DNA from: Clostridia bacterium
Lineage (GTDB): Bacteria > Bacillota > Clostridia > Lachnospirales > Lachnospiraceae
Assembly (NCBI GenBank): GCA_910574835.1
Contig: CAJTDE010000032.1
Span: 1 to 51,660 of the forward strand
Length of the DNA stretch: 51,660 nucleotides
Reading direction: 5' to 3'
The notes under the pieces are model-generated. The model did not search any database. It saw only the letters and a program-made list of their open reading frames with translations, and had not been told where the DNA came from. The position numbers and the translations under genes were made by a program. Of this stretch, positions 26,664 to 35,777 are shown piece after piece (the first letter of the stretch is position 1; the number at the start of each line of letters is the position of its first letter).

Positions 26664-26750
26664 ATGCGGCGCCAGCCGCAAACCGAGGAAGGCCGAATGG
26701 CCTTTCGAGGTGCCCGGCGACCGGGGCCAAAACCCCAAAATAAACCTGCC
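26658..26750 (+). repeat. Structured 93-bp repeat D, copy 1
   Basis: Contains three potential stems: GCGGC-GCCA-GCCGC, AAGGCC-GAAT-GGCCTT, and GCCCGG-CGA-CCGGG or the alternative GGGG-CCAAAA-CCCC. The second copy 127 bp on differs by a single base, in the first loop. The spacer between copies (26751-26784) can itself pair (CTGCC/GGCAG). Confidence 0.7.
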
Positions 26751-26784
26751 AGGGGCGCCTGGCCCCAGGCAGCACTTACTTTTC

Positions 26785-26877
26785 TTTTGTATGCGGCGTC
26801 AGCCGCAAACCGAGGAAGGCCGAATGGCCTTTCGAGGTGCCCGGCGACCGGGGCCAAAACCCCAAAATAAACCTGCC
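26785..26877 (+). repeat. Structured 93-bp repeat D, copy 2
   Basis: Identical to copy 1 except C to T in the loop of the first stem, followed by TTTTTTCATC. Either a recent duplication or a pair of small structured RNAs; the following T tract would end a transcript. Confidence 0.7.
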
Positions 26878-27028
26878 TTTTTTCATCTTCATACAAATTT
26901 AAGACAATATTAGAAACTTTTTAGAGACAATCCTAGTAAAATTCTAATAACCATCCCCCAAAAAAATCCATTCACATTGACCGCCAGCACACCAACTACA
27001 AAAACATCAACCCACACAGGAGCCATTC

Positions 27029-27928
27029 ATGGAACAAGAAAGACAGCAGCCAGTCTGGAAAAAAACAACCCGCAAAAAAAGAAGAAAAAAGAGAAAACTA
27101 AACAAAACCCACCTAAGCCGCACAAATCGCACAAATCACACAAATCGCACACCCCACACAACCCACCCCAAACAATCAAAACAATTCAAACGCCTTAAAA
27201 CCTACGCCATAAGAGCCATAACCCTCCTAATCCTAACCACAATGCTCTTCCTCATGCTATGCGGCTGTCTCTACATCCGCGACTTTTTCCGCGAAAACAA
27301 AGCCGCCTCCCCCTCAAACTCCACCCCCGAAAGCCTATCCACCCCCGATCCATCCGCTCAAAAAACCGCCGCCCCCTACACCATAATCCTAGACGCCGGC
27401 CACGGCGGAAACGACAGCGGCACCATAGAACAATCCACCGCCGAAAAAGACATAAACCTCTCCATCGCACTCAAAATGAAAGAACTTCTGGAGCAAAAAA
27501 ATATCCAAGTCATCCTCACAAGAGACAAGGATATCTTCATGGAACTGGAAGAAAGAACCGAAATCGCCAAAAACAAAGAAGCGGACTTATTCCTAAGCAT
27601 CCACTGCAACTACTACGAAGACGACAGCTCCATCCGCGGCCTGGAATGTTATTACAGCCAAGACTCATCCGACGGAGAATATTACGCGGAAAAACTAATC
27701 GAAAGCCTGGAAGAAAAAGGCGACATCCTTTCAAGAAACGCAAAACCAGCCGAATATTTCGTCCTCAAAAACACAAACATCCCTTCCGTACTCGTAGAGA
27801 CAGGCTATCTCTCCAACTACGCAGACAGAAAAGATCTCACATCCCAAAACTACCAGGAAAAACTAGCCGCAGAACTTGTAGAAGGCATATTAAAAGGCTT
27901 GAGAGACAAAAAGAGCGAACCAAAATAG
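27029..27928 (+). CDS. N-acetylmuramoyl-L-alanine amidase, CwlD-like
   Basis: A 299-residue zinc amidase (Amidase_3) that removes the stem peptide from muramic acid in peptidoglycan. Zinc ligands are His125 in LDAGHGG, Glu139 in STAEKDIN and His192 in LSIHCNY; Glu257 in LVETGYLSN is catalytic. The membrane anchor is residues 61-82. CwlD makes the muramic-lactam of the spore cortex, and spoIVA next door supports a sporulation role. Odd points: a very basic 60-residue cytoplasmic front end (KRRKKRK, then RTNRTNHTNRTPHTTH coded by a CACAAATCG-type simple repeat), and a coding strand rich in A and C, unlike its neighbours. Confidence 0.86.
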   Translation: MEQERQQPVWKKTTRKKRRKKRKLNKTHLSRTNRTNHTNRTPHTTHPKQSKQFKRLKTYAIRAITLLILTTMLFLMLCGCLYIRDFFRENKAASPSNSTPESLSTPDPSAQKTAAPYTIILDAGHGGNDSGTIEQSTAEKDINLSIALKMKELLEQKNIQVILTRDKDIFMELEERTEIAKNKEADLFLSIHCNYYEDDSSIRGLECYYSQDSSDGEYYAEKLIESLEEKGDILSRNAKPAEYFVLKNTNIPSVLVETGYLSNYADRKDLTSQNYQEKLAAELVEGILKGLRDKKSEPK

Positions 27929-27989
27929 ATCAACCAAACGTATTGCAAACCCCACACAACTCTACATTCAAACCAAATCAAAACCCACA

Positions 27990-28729
27990 TTAATTCCCCA
28001 TAAGATTTTTCCGCTCCCGTTCAATCTGCCGAATACTCTTCTTAGGAGTAGGCAAATTCTCAGGCCCTTTCTGGAATGGATCTCTTTTCTGCCAAGCCCG
28101 CCATACAGTCCCTGATACCCTTTATTCTGAAAAATAGCATAATCACGCGGATGATGAATCCCTGCAAGCTGCGCAGCCTCCGCCAAAGATTTGTTGTGTG
28201 CTTTCATTTCACGCCGAATGGCCAGACGTTTCAAATCTTCATTCAGATTATCATAATTCTCAATCAATTCCTGCTGCCTTGTTTTCACAGCAAAATAAGT
28301 CTGACCGAGAGCAATGACTTTTTTACGAGGATCGCTGTTCTGCACGATAAGATAGCAGGCATAACGGGAAAGCGCATAATCGTCAATTACACGAACACCA
28401 CCGTTAGGCATCGGAGATGATTTGCCGGCGTTGGCAAAATGTTCACTTACAATGTTTTCACTGTTTTCGCAAGCCTGCTTTGCACGTTCGATAACATTCA
28501 AAAAACGACGCCATTGTTTATACTCTAAAGCAGACTGCAATTCCCGTGCATACCAAAAATCTTCTCCATACCCATTTACATGCCGGATAGATTCAAACAG
28601 GGATTCCGTATAGCTTGTTTCCTCATCGGACATAAGCTTTTCCGAACGGGCACCTTCCGCCCTTCCCTGTCCGCCAAATGTATTTTCAATTAACACATTT
28701 TTCTTCATTTCATCATCTTTTTCCATCAT
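27990..28729 (-). pseudogene. dinD: DNA-damage-inducible protein D (DinD), internal deletion
   Basis: From ATG 28729 (MMEKDDEMKK, behind GGGGGAG) the protein follows DinD through FWYARELQSALEYKQWRRF and YQGLYGGLGRKEIHSRKG. It then shifts frame and reads unrelated residues. The authentic C-terminus, NLPTPKKSIRQIERERK, reappears in another frame and ends at TAA 27990-27992. About 70-90 residues are missing in between. DinD inhibits RecA filament functions in Escherichia coli; this copy is almost certainly inactive. No clear LexA operator was seen upstream. Confidence 0.78.
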
Positions 28730-28973
28730 AAATCTCCCCCCACTTTCATATCTGAGGATAGCATAGCACGGGCAAAAGTACAAATCAACAAAACATCCAT
28801 GTAAAATTCATACAAAGATCGACAGCTGCTGTTCACTCCGTGACCGGTAACAATCAACATTCCATCTTAACAACACAGCAAAAATGAAGCAGCACCAACC
28901 AAGCCCTCCCAATAGAATCCGCCAAAACTCTAGCAAAAAGAATAAAGAACACCACAAAAATGAATCTCCGCAA

Positions 28974-29002
28974 TTGTGTTTCAAACAGAAGCGGCTTATA
29001 AT
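28974..29002 (+). promoter_or_regulatory. Promoter ahead of the solitary nuclease gene
   Basis: TTGTGT (28974-28979), 17-bp spacer, TATAAT (28997-29002), about 100 bp before the start codon. The rest of the 28730-29104 gap is A/C-rich with no gene seen. Confidence 0.5.
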
Positions 29003-29104
29003 GATAATAAAAAATACCCGCATCACCACCCAGCACAAATCAATTTCAAAAAGAGTGCATCAAGAAAATAAAACGAAACAGCAACAGAAAGGAACGCATA
29101 TTTC

Positions 29105-30373
29105 ATGGGACTAAATGACACCGCCTGGCAATCCCTGTTTGACAAATATCATATTCCGGACGCCATCGCCGCCCAGGGCCGGTTTACCATTTCCGCCGCC
29201 CAGATCAAAGAATTTCGCGAACCAAGACTGATGACCAAATTCGATCACAAGGTCAACCTTCCCGAAATCTTTGCAGAAAACCACCTAACCATTCTGCCAA
29301 TTACCAGGGGCGACTACGTGATCTCCACCTTTCAGGCATACGAAGAATTTCCTCAAACCCAAAAGGAACCCCAAAGAATATCCATCCCGCCCCATCTCCA
29401 AACCCTGAATCCGAAGTTCCTGGTAAGCGAGGCCATCGCCCTAAACTGTGCCAATGCCTGCGGAATCCTTGGGGACTTTTTAGAAGAGGAACAATTGGTC
29501 CCCACAGTCAGCGGCCGTATGAGCTCCGGCTCCTTTGCATTTTACATCAACACAGAGCGGGGCCGCCAGATGCTTGAAGTGAGCAGCTCACAGATTGAGA
29601 TTGACGCCGCCTACGAGGGAACAGGCTGTCTTGCCCTGTTTGAAGCCAAGAGAGATTTATCCGACGACTTCCTGGTACGCCAGATTTATTATCCTATGCG
29701 CGCCTGGTGCGAGCGCATTACAAAGCCGGTAAAGCCCGTATTTCTGGTCTTTTCCAACGGGATATTTCATCTCTGTCAGTATGAGTTTCAGGATGTCATG
29801 CACTACAACTCCCTGTCCCTTGTAAAGCAGAAGAGCTACGCCATTGCCACGGAAATTACCCTGCGCGATATAGAAGATCTCTTAAAAACCACAAAGCCGC
29901 AGCCGGAGCCGTCCGTTTCCTTCCCCCAGGCAAACAGTATGGCCCGTATCATCAACCTGATGGAGCTTCTTTTTGAAAAGCCCATGACAAGGCAGGAGAT
30001 TACGACGCAATACGCCTTCGACGAGCGCCAGACAAACTACTATACAGATGCCGGACGCTATCTGAACATGATGGAAAAAGAGACGGAGCAGGGAACCATT
30101 ACATTCCGGCTGTCGGATCTGGGCCGTCACATTATGGAATTGGGCTACCGGGAACGTCAGCTTGCGGTTATCACACAGATCCTGAAGCACAGAGCCTTCC
30201 GGCAAACTCTTAAGGTCTGCCTGCGATGCGGAGAGATGCCGGATGCACGGACCGTTGTGGGAATTATGAAAGAGTCCAATCTCTACCAGGTCAAATCCGA
30301 CAGCACCTTTTTCCGCCGTTCTTCCACCATTGTGGGCTGGATGAGGTGGATTTTAAGCATTGTACAGACATAA
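29105..30373 (+). CDS. Putative solitary PD-(D/E)XK nuclease with winged helix
   Basis: A 422-residue soluble protein. The segment QIEIDAAYEG followed by ALFEAKRDLSDDFLVRQIYY gives a convincing PD-(D/E)XK core: Asp167, then Glu180-Ala-Lys182, and the helix with Arg/Gln that follows in many restriction enzymes. A C-terminal winged-helix-like region (MTRQEITTQYAFDERQTNYY, then SDLGRHIMEL) could read DNA. It resembles type II restriction-enzyme-like proteins of the DUF6996/6997 kind, from memory. No methyltransferase is next to it, so it either recognises modified or damaged DNA or depends on a distant partner. AAAGGAAC lies before ATG 29105. Confidence 0.6.
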   Translation: MGLNDTAWQSLFDKYHIPDAIAAQGRFTISAAQIKEFREPRLMTKFDHKVNLPEIFAENHLTILPITRGDYVISTFQAYEEFPQTQKEPQRISIPPHLQTLNPKFLVSEAIALNCANACGILGDFLEEEQLVPTVSGRMSSGSFAFYINTERGRQMLEVSSSQIEIDAAYEGTGCLALFEAKRDLSDDFLVRQIYYPMRAWCERITKPVKPVFLVFSNGIFHLCQYEFQDVMHYNSLSLVKQKSYAIATEITLRDIEDLLKTTKPQPEPSVSFPQANSMARIINLMELLFEKPMTRQEITTQYAFDERQTNYYTDAGRYLNMMEKETEQGTITFRLSDLGRHIMELGYRERQLAVITQILKHRAFRQTLKVCLRCGEMPDARTVVGIMKESNLYQVKSDSTFFRRSSTIVGWMRWILSIVQT

Positions 30374-30454
30374 ATTCCTTCTTCCCGCAGGCAACGAGCC
30401 AAGCGTGTATGCAGGTATGTCCATTTTACTCAATGAAACAGAGGTGATAAAGCA

Positions 30455-31144
30455 ATGTCAAAAATATTAGTGATAGAAGATAATTTGCCCTTAAGCACCG
30501 GGCTGTGCTTTGAATTGGATACAAGCGGTTATCTGACCGTGGCCGCCTATAGCTGTCAGAAGGCCCGGCAGCTTATAAAAATCGATCATTTCGATCTGGC
30601 AATTCTGGATATCAACCTTCCCGACGGAGACGGCTTTGATCTTTGCCGGGAAATAAAAATGAATCAGCCGGAGCTTCCGGTGCTCTTTCTGACGGCCAAG
30701 GATCTGGAGCAGGATGTACTAAAAGGCTTTGATCTGGGCGCAGACGACTATATTACAAAACCCTTTCATATGCAGATTCTGAAGCGCCGCGTGGAAGTCG
30801 CGCTGCGCCGGGGAACCGGGCATATCAAAGCTTCGGAGGAAGGCTATGACGACGGGTTTCTTCGGCTGGATTTTCATACCCTTACGGCTGTCCGAAACGG
30901 AGAGCAGCAGCCCATCACGCCTAATGAATATAAGCTTCTGCGGCTTCTGACAGCTCACGCCGGCAATCTTGTGACACGTCAGCTTCTGTTGGAAAAGCTG
31001 TGGGACTGTGACGGAAATTATGTTGACGACCATACGCTGACCGTGACCATGAACCGGCTGCGGTCAAAGATTGAGGATGCAGACCATTCCTATATTCGGA
31101 CAGTGCGGGGAATGGGGTATATCTGGACAGGAGAAAAGCTATGA
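30455..31144 (+). CDS. OmpR-family response regulator
   Basis: A 229-residue regulator with a receiver domain (Asp52 in AILDINLPDGDG, Lys in YITKPFH) and a winged-helix output domain (TPNEYKLLRLLTAHAGNLVT, then RTVRGMGYIW). Its stop overlaps the kinase start by 4 bp. It probably activates the downstream ABC genes when the kinase senses a cell-envelope-active peptide. AGAGGTGATAAAGCA carries the ribosome site. Confidence 0.93.
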   Translation: MSKILVIEDNLPLSTGLCFELDTSGYLTVAAYSCQKARQLIKIDHFDLAILDINLPDGDGFDLCREIKMNQPELPVLFLTAKDLEQDVLKGFDLGADDYITKPFHMQILKRRVEVALRRGTGHIKASEEGYDDGFLRLDFHTLTAVRNGEQQPITPNEYKLLRLLTAHAGNLVTRQLLLEKLWDCDGNYVDDHTLTVTMNRLRSKIEDADHSYIRTVRGMGYIWTGEKL

Positions 31145-32163
31145 GAAGGCCCGAAATTCAGTGCATACCGGCGAACATTCTCCTGTCGCTCACAGCGCTT
31201 TTTCTTATTTTAGCAGGAGTGCTGTGGGACTATATACCATATGCGGCAGCGCGCATCATGTTCCCTGCGTCCGGCGCTCTGATTCTGCTTTTCACAGCCC
31301 TGTGGAAAAGGAGTCAGAGGCGGCAGGAATCTGATTTTGCAAATCATATCTGCCAGACGGTGGACGCGCTCCTGGACAGGCGTGATCCGGAATGTTTTCA
31401 GCCTTTTGAGGATTCACAGGTTTCCAAGGTACAGGGAAAGCTTTTGCAGTATTATGATCGTATGCAGGAGGGCAGGAGACAGAGCGAACAGGATAAACAG
31501 ACGATCCAGGAGCTGGTCAGTGATATTTCGCACCAGGTTAAAACGCCTGTTGCGAATATACGCATGTTTACGGGGATTTTGCAGGAACATTCACTGTCCC
31601 GCGAAAAGCAGGCGGAGTTTCTTGCTGCAATGGCTGCCCAGACTGACAAATTGGACTTCCTTATGCAGTCGCTGATTAAAATGTCCCGGCTGGAGACGGG
31701 AACCTTTGCCTTACATATGGAGGACGGCAGCCTATACAATACCATTGCGGAGGCGGTGAACGGTGTCTGGGCCAAGGCGGATCGGAAACACATCCGCATG
31801 GAGGTGGAATGTGACAGCCGGATAAGCGTTAGGCATGATGCAAAATGGACTGCGGAGGCTCTTGGGAATATTCTGGATAATGCCGTGAAGTATACGCCGG
31901 AGGGCGGAGCGGTTCGTGTGTGCGTCCGTCCGTGGCATTTTTATACCCGGATTGATATCGAGGATACGGGGATTGGAATTGCAAAAGAGCATTATCATGA
32001 TGTGTTTCAGCGGTTCTACCGGGGCGTAGAGCAGGCTTCTTCTGAGGGTGTAGGGCTTGGACTTTACCTGGCCAGAGGGATTGTTACGCGGCAGATGGGA
32101 TATATCAGTGTGAAATCAGAGGCGGGAAAGGGGACTGTTTTTTCGGTATTTCTGCTGAATTGA
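31141..32163 (+). CDS. Sensor histidine kinase
   Basis: A 340-residue kinase with two N-terminal membrane helices (NILLSLTALFLILAGVLW and RIMFPASGALILLFTALW) joined by only a few residues, so there is almost no outside sensor domain. Phospho-acceptor His131 is in DISHQVKTPVANI. The ATP-binding N box is LGNILDNAVKYTP, with G boxes DTGIGIA and GVGLGLYLARG. Such short-loop kinases commonly sense through a partner transporter. Partner of the regulator encoded immediately upstream. Confidence 0.92.
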   Translation: MRRPEIQCIPANILLSLTALFLILAGVLWDYIPYAAARIMFPASGALILLFTALWKRSQRRQESDFANHICQTVDALLDRRDPECFQPFEDSQVSKVQGKLLQYYDRMQEGRRQSEQDKQTIQELVSDISHQVKTPVANIRMFTGILQEHSLSREKQAEFLAAMAAQTDKLDFLMQSLIKMSRLETGTFALHMEDGSLYNTIAEAVNGVWAKADRKHIRMEVECDSRISVRHDAKWTAEALGNILDNAVKYTPEGGAVRVCVRPWHFYTRIDIEDTGIGIAKEHYHDVFQRFYRGVEQASSEGVGLGLYLARGIVTRQMGYISVKSEAGKGTVFSVFLLN

Positions 32164-32240
32164 GTTTTATAATTTCCTGCCGGTGCGATATGGAAAGCTA
32201 TTTATGCATGATGGTACAGGGGGAGAATGAGGGCGAAGAA

Positions 32241-32906
32241 GTGGATATTGTTAAGATTTATCATTTGAAAAAATATTTTTGGGAAGGAGTTCGGCAGATT
32301 AAGGCGCTTGACGGGATTGAGCTGGCTATTGAGAAGGGGCGGCTTACTGCGATTGTGGGGGCTTCCGGGTCAGGGAAAACGACGCTTCTCAATACGATTG
32401 GAGGATTGTATCGGCCTACACAGGGGGAGGTCTGGGTTGACGGGGTTAATCTGGGGGAGCTGTCGGAGGAGCAGCTTACGATTTTCCGGCGCAGGAAGGC
32501 AGGATTTGTTTTTCAGAATTATAATCTGATTCCGGAGCTGACGGTTCGGGAGAATATTTTGTTTCCGCTGGCTTTGGACGGGCTGCGGGCAGATGAGGTT
32601 TTTTTTCGGGAGATTGCAGGGTTTTTGGGCCTTGAGCATAGGTTGGATGATTATTCTTATGAGCTTTCCGGAGGGGAACGGCAGTGTGCGGCGATAGCGA
32701 GGGCTTTGATTACGAGGCCCTCTCTTATTTTGGCGGATGAGCCGACGGGGAGTTTGGATGTGAGGTCGGCGCAGAATGTGGCCGGGGTTTTAAAAATGGC
32801 AGTGGAGATGTTTGGGCAGACGGTGGTGATGGTTACGCATAATTTGGAGATTGCACAGGTAGCAGATCGGGTGGTGAGAGTGAAGGATGGGAGGACGGAC
32901 GCTTAG
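32241..32906 (+). CDS. ABC transporter ATPase (peptide-resistance/LolD-like type)
   Basis: About 221 residues from GTG 32241 (MDIVKIYHLKKYF), preceded by GAGGG at 7 bp. An earlier TTG at 32160 overlaps the kinase stop but gives an N-terminus unlike the family. Walker A GASGSGKTT, signature ELSGGERQ, Walker [13 protein letters not shown]. It resembles the second ATPase of this cluster and those that drive MacB/FtsX-type permeases. The signature is followed by CAAIARALI, a slight departure from the usual VAIARAL. Coding strand strongly G+T rich. Confidence 0.9.
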   Translation: MDIVKIYHLKKYFWEGVRQIKALDGIELAIEKGRLTAIVGASGSGKTTLLNTIGGLYRPTQGEVWVDGVNLGELSEEQLTIFRRRKAGFVFQNYNLIPELTVRENILFPLALDGLRADEVFFREIAGFLGLEHRLDDYSYELSGGERQCAAIARALITRPSLILADEPTGSLDVRSAQNVAGVLKMAVEMFGQTVVMVTHNLEIAQVADRVVRVKDGRTDA

Positions 32907-33149
32907 GGGCTCCTTTTGCGGCAGCCCCTAAGCTGGTATTGGAGGTGTGATGGGATGTAGGCGGTTGGGGGATTTTTTGGGAAGTAGGAGGGTGTAAGGT
33001 ACAAAAGTGTGACTTTTGTGTGCCTTGATTGTAACTTTTGGGTGGTATGGTGGTATTTGGTGTAGGGAGGTGTTGGCGGGGATGGGTGTGGGGATTTGGA
33101 TTTTGGGAACTGGTGGTTGGGGAATGATTGGTTTTTTGGAGGGTTGTTT

Positions 33150-35747
33150 ATGGATGATATGATGAAGGTTTTGACGAGGCGGAGTTTTGGGGCGGGGAAG
33201 GCTCGGAATTTGATGGCGGTTTTGGCTATTGCTTTGACGGCAGTGCTTTTTACGGGGATTACGACAATTGTGATTGGGACTTCTCAGTCTTTTACTTTGA
33301 CGATGCAGATGCAGAAGATGAGCCGGTCGGATGGGGAGCTTCGGTATATGACGGAGGAGCAGTTTGAGGCTTTGAGGCGGGCGGATTTTGTGAAGGAGGC
33401 GGGGCTGCGGCTTCCGGTGGGGTTTCTTTCGAATGTCAGGCGGCATAATGTGGAGCTGGATGTGGCGGATGAAGTTCAGGCGGGGCTGACTTTTTGTCTG
33501 CCTGTTTATGGCAGGTGTCCGGAAAGGGCTAATGAGGTGGTGGCTTCAGATGCTGCTTTGCGGGCTTTGGGGGTGGAGCCGGAGGTTGGGGCGGAAATTC
33601 TGATTGAGTTTTCGGCACATGGGAAGGAGTATACGCTTCCGATGGTGGTTTCCGGCTGGTATAAGGCGCTTAATGGTCAGATGAGTGTGATGTGGGCAGG
33701 GACTGCTTTTCGGGATGCTTACCCGGAGATTTTCCGTTATACGTATCGGGAGGATCGGGAGCTGGCGGGGACGTATTTTTCGGATTTTACGGTTTACAGT
33801 GCGGCCGGCTTGGAGGGGAAGCTTAAGGAGCTGGTTTATGAGCTTGGGGGTGTATCGGATGACGCGGGGGCGCCTGATTATTTGCAGGCTGTAGTAAATC
33901 AGGTGACGAATGGGCGGCTCAGTCCTTTTCAGATTGCGGCGGTGGCTTTTTTCAGCCTGTTGTTTATGGCTTGCGGGTATCTGCTGATATTTAATGTGTT
34001 TGATATTGCTGTTATGCAGGATATCCGCAGGTTTGGGCTGTATCGGACGATTGGCATGAGCCGCAAGCAGGTGCGGGGGATGGTGAACCGGCAGGCGTTC
34101 TGGCTTAGCTGTATGGGGATTCCTATTGGTCTCTTGATTGGTTTTTTTGCGGGGAGGGCGGCTCTGCCTTTGATGATGAGTATGGTGGCTACGGAGTATC
34201 GGTATCTTTCCGCAGATGTTTCGCCTTCGCCTCTGCTGTTTATGATTGCGGCGGCTTTGACGGGGCTGACGGTTTTTTGCAGTACGCGAAAGCCTGTCCG
34301 GGTTGCGGCAAATACGCCGCCTATTGAGGCGTTTCGCTATGTTGAGAGTGTCGGCGGGCGGCGGGCTTCCCGTAAAAGTGCTCTGGGTGCGGATATCCGG
34401 CGGCTGGCCTGGTCGAATCTGGGGAGGAACAGACGGCGGACGGTGTTTATTATGCTTTCTTTGATGCTGTGTGTGGTGCTTCTTAACTGCGCGGGTACGG
34501 CGGCGGACAGTATGGATGTGGAGAAAGAGACGGCTTTTATGATCCGCACGGATTTTGCTGTGGTAAATGCGGTGAGCACCAGTAATACCAAGGGGTTTGC
34601 CCGGCGAACCCACGGGCTGCGGCCGGAGACGGTTGCGGAGATAGCCGCCCGGCCCGGTGTTACCGGAGGCTCCGTGATCTACAAGAACACGGCGGAGGAT
34701 GCGGAGGTTACTTATGATTTTGATTTCGGCCGTGCTATGACGGGGGAAACCTTTGTAAATGATTACAGCGGACTTACCTTTGAATTTGACGAGATTTATA
34801 ACAGACACGGTCTTGGAAATGACGGGCATTTTATCTGCAATGTGTATGGGATGGAGGAGGTGGCCCTTTCCCGGATGGATCTGCGTGAGGGGGAGACGGA
34901 TGCCCATGCACTTTTTGAGAGAATGTCCCGGGGGGAGGGCGCTTTGGTTGGCGTGCCTGTGGAACGAAGGGATATGTCACTGCTGCCGGTTCTTGATCTG
35001 CTGGAGGTCGGCGATGTGATTACGGTTTACAAAAACGGTGTGCAGGTGATGGAACTGCCGGTGCTGGCAAAGGCGGCGCTTTCCAGTGATGATGAGGAGA
35101 TTGGTTATACGATAAATGGCGTCAATGAGGTTGGGGGAGACAGTTTGTTTTTATACCTTCCGGCCAGGGTGTATGAGGAGCTTTATGAGGAACCGACGGT
35201 TTATAAGTATTCCTTTGATGTAGAGGAGGGATATGAGGAAGAGATGACAGCATTTTTGGAGGACTTTATGGAGCATACGGACCCGGATATCAATTATCTT
35301 TCGGCCAGGGCTGCCCGTGAAAGTTCGGAGGGAACCCGGAGGATGATTCGCTTTGTGGGCGGATTTGTAGGGATGATTTTTGGCCTGGCCGGGGTGCTGA
35401 ATCTGATGAATACCATTGTCACTACAATTTTGACGCGCCGTCATGAGTTTGCGGCGATGGAGAGTGTGGGTATGACCAGGCGGCAGCTGACGAAAATGAT
35501 GGTGTATGAGGGTGTTTATTATGCGGCAGGGGCGTGTGCTTTGGGTCTGATTCTGGCAGCGATACTGGATTTGACAGTGGTGAAGGGGATGGTGGAATCT
35601 ATGTGGCAGTTTACCTTTCATTTCACATTGACACCGGCTCTGGCGGCCTGTGGGGTTCTGCTGACGGTGTCGGCGGTTGTTCCGATTCTGGCTCTGCGCT
35701 GCTTTCATAAGGGCAGTATTGTGGAGCAGCTTCGCATGGCAGAGTAG
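33150..35747 (+). CDS. FtsX-domain ABC permease, double-unit type
   Basis: About 865 residues. GGAGGG lies 7 bp before ATG 33150 (MDDMMKVLTRRSFG). Eight membrane helices form two FtsX units: NLMAVLAIALTAVLFTGI plus three helices near residues 275-400, then RTVFIMLSLMLCVVLL plus three at the C-terminus. A large outside domain of about 300 residues lies in the second half. This is the Vex/BceB-like class of permease that works with MacB-type ATPases to remove or detach peptides from the envelope. The first 450 codons use G/T-ending codons heavily (33061-33120 upstream is 51 of 60 G or T). Confidence 0.88.
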   Translation: MDDMMKVLTRRSFGAGKARNLMAVLAIALTAVLFTGITTIVIGTSQSFTLTMQMQKMSRSDGELRYMTEEQFEALRRADFVKEAGLRLPVGFLSNVRRHNVELDVADEVQAGLTFCLPVYGRCPERANEVVASDAALRALGVEPEVGAEILIEFSAHGKEYTLPMVVSGWYKALNGQMSVMWAGTAFRDAYPEIFRYTYREDRELAGTYFSDFTVYSAAGLEGKLKELVYELGGVSDDAGAPDYLQAVVNQVTNGRLSPFQIAAVAFFSLLFMACGYLLIFNVFDIAVMQDIRRFGLYRTIGMSRKQVRGMVNRQAFWLSCMGIPIGLLIGFFAGRAALPLMMSMVATEYRYLSADVSPSPLLFMIAAALTGLTVFCSTRKPVRVAANTPPIEAFRYVESVGGRRASRKSALGADIRRLAWSNLGRNRRRTVFIMLSLMLCVVLLNCAGTAADSMDVEKETAFMIRTDFAVVNAVSTSNTKGFARRTHGLRPETVAEIAARPGVTGGSVIYKNTAEDAEVTYDFDFGRAMTGETFVNDYSGLTFEFDEIYNRHGLGNDGHFICNVYGMEEVALSRMDLREGETDAHALFERMSRGEGALVGVPVERRDMSLLPVLDLLEVGDVITVYKNGVQVMELPVLAKAALSSDDEEIGYTINGVNEVGGDSLFLYLPARVYEELYEEPTVYKYSFDVEEGYEEEMTAFLEDFMEHTDPDINYLSARAARESSEGTRRMIRFVGGFVGMIFGLAGVLNLMNTIVTTILTRRHEFAAMESVGMTRRQLTKMMVYEGVYYAAGACALGLILAAILDLTVVKGMVESMWQFTFHFTLTPALAACGVLLTVSAVVPILALRCFHKGSIVEQLRMAE

Positions 35748-35777
35748 TTTTTTGGACTGATGCGGGAAAGGAGAAAG

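Noticed and set aside
33546-34907. 453-residue minus-strand frame opposite the FtsX permease
   Set aside because: Arg/His/Pro-rich antisense shadow caused by skewed codon use; no ribosome site or motif.
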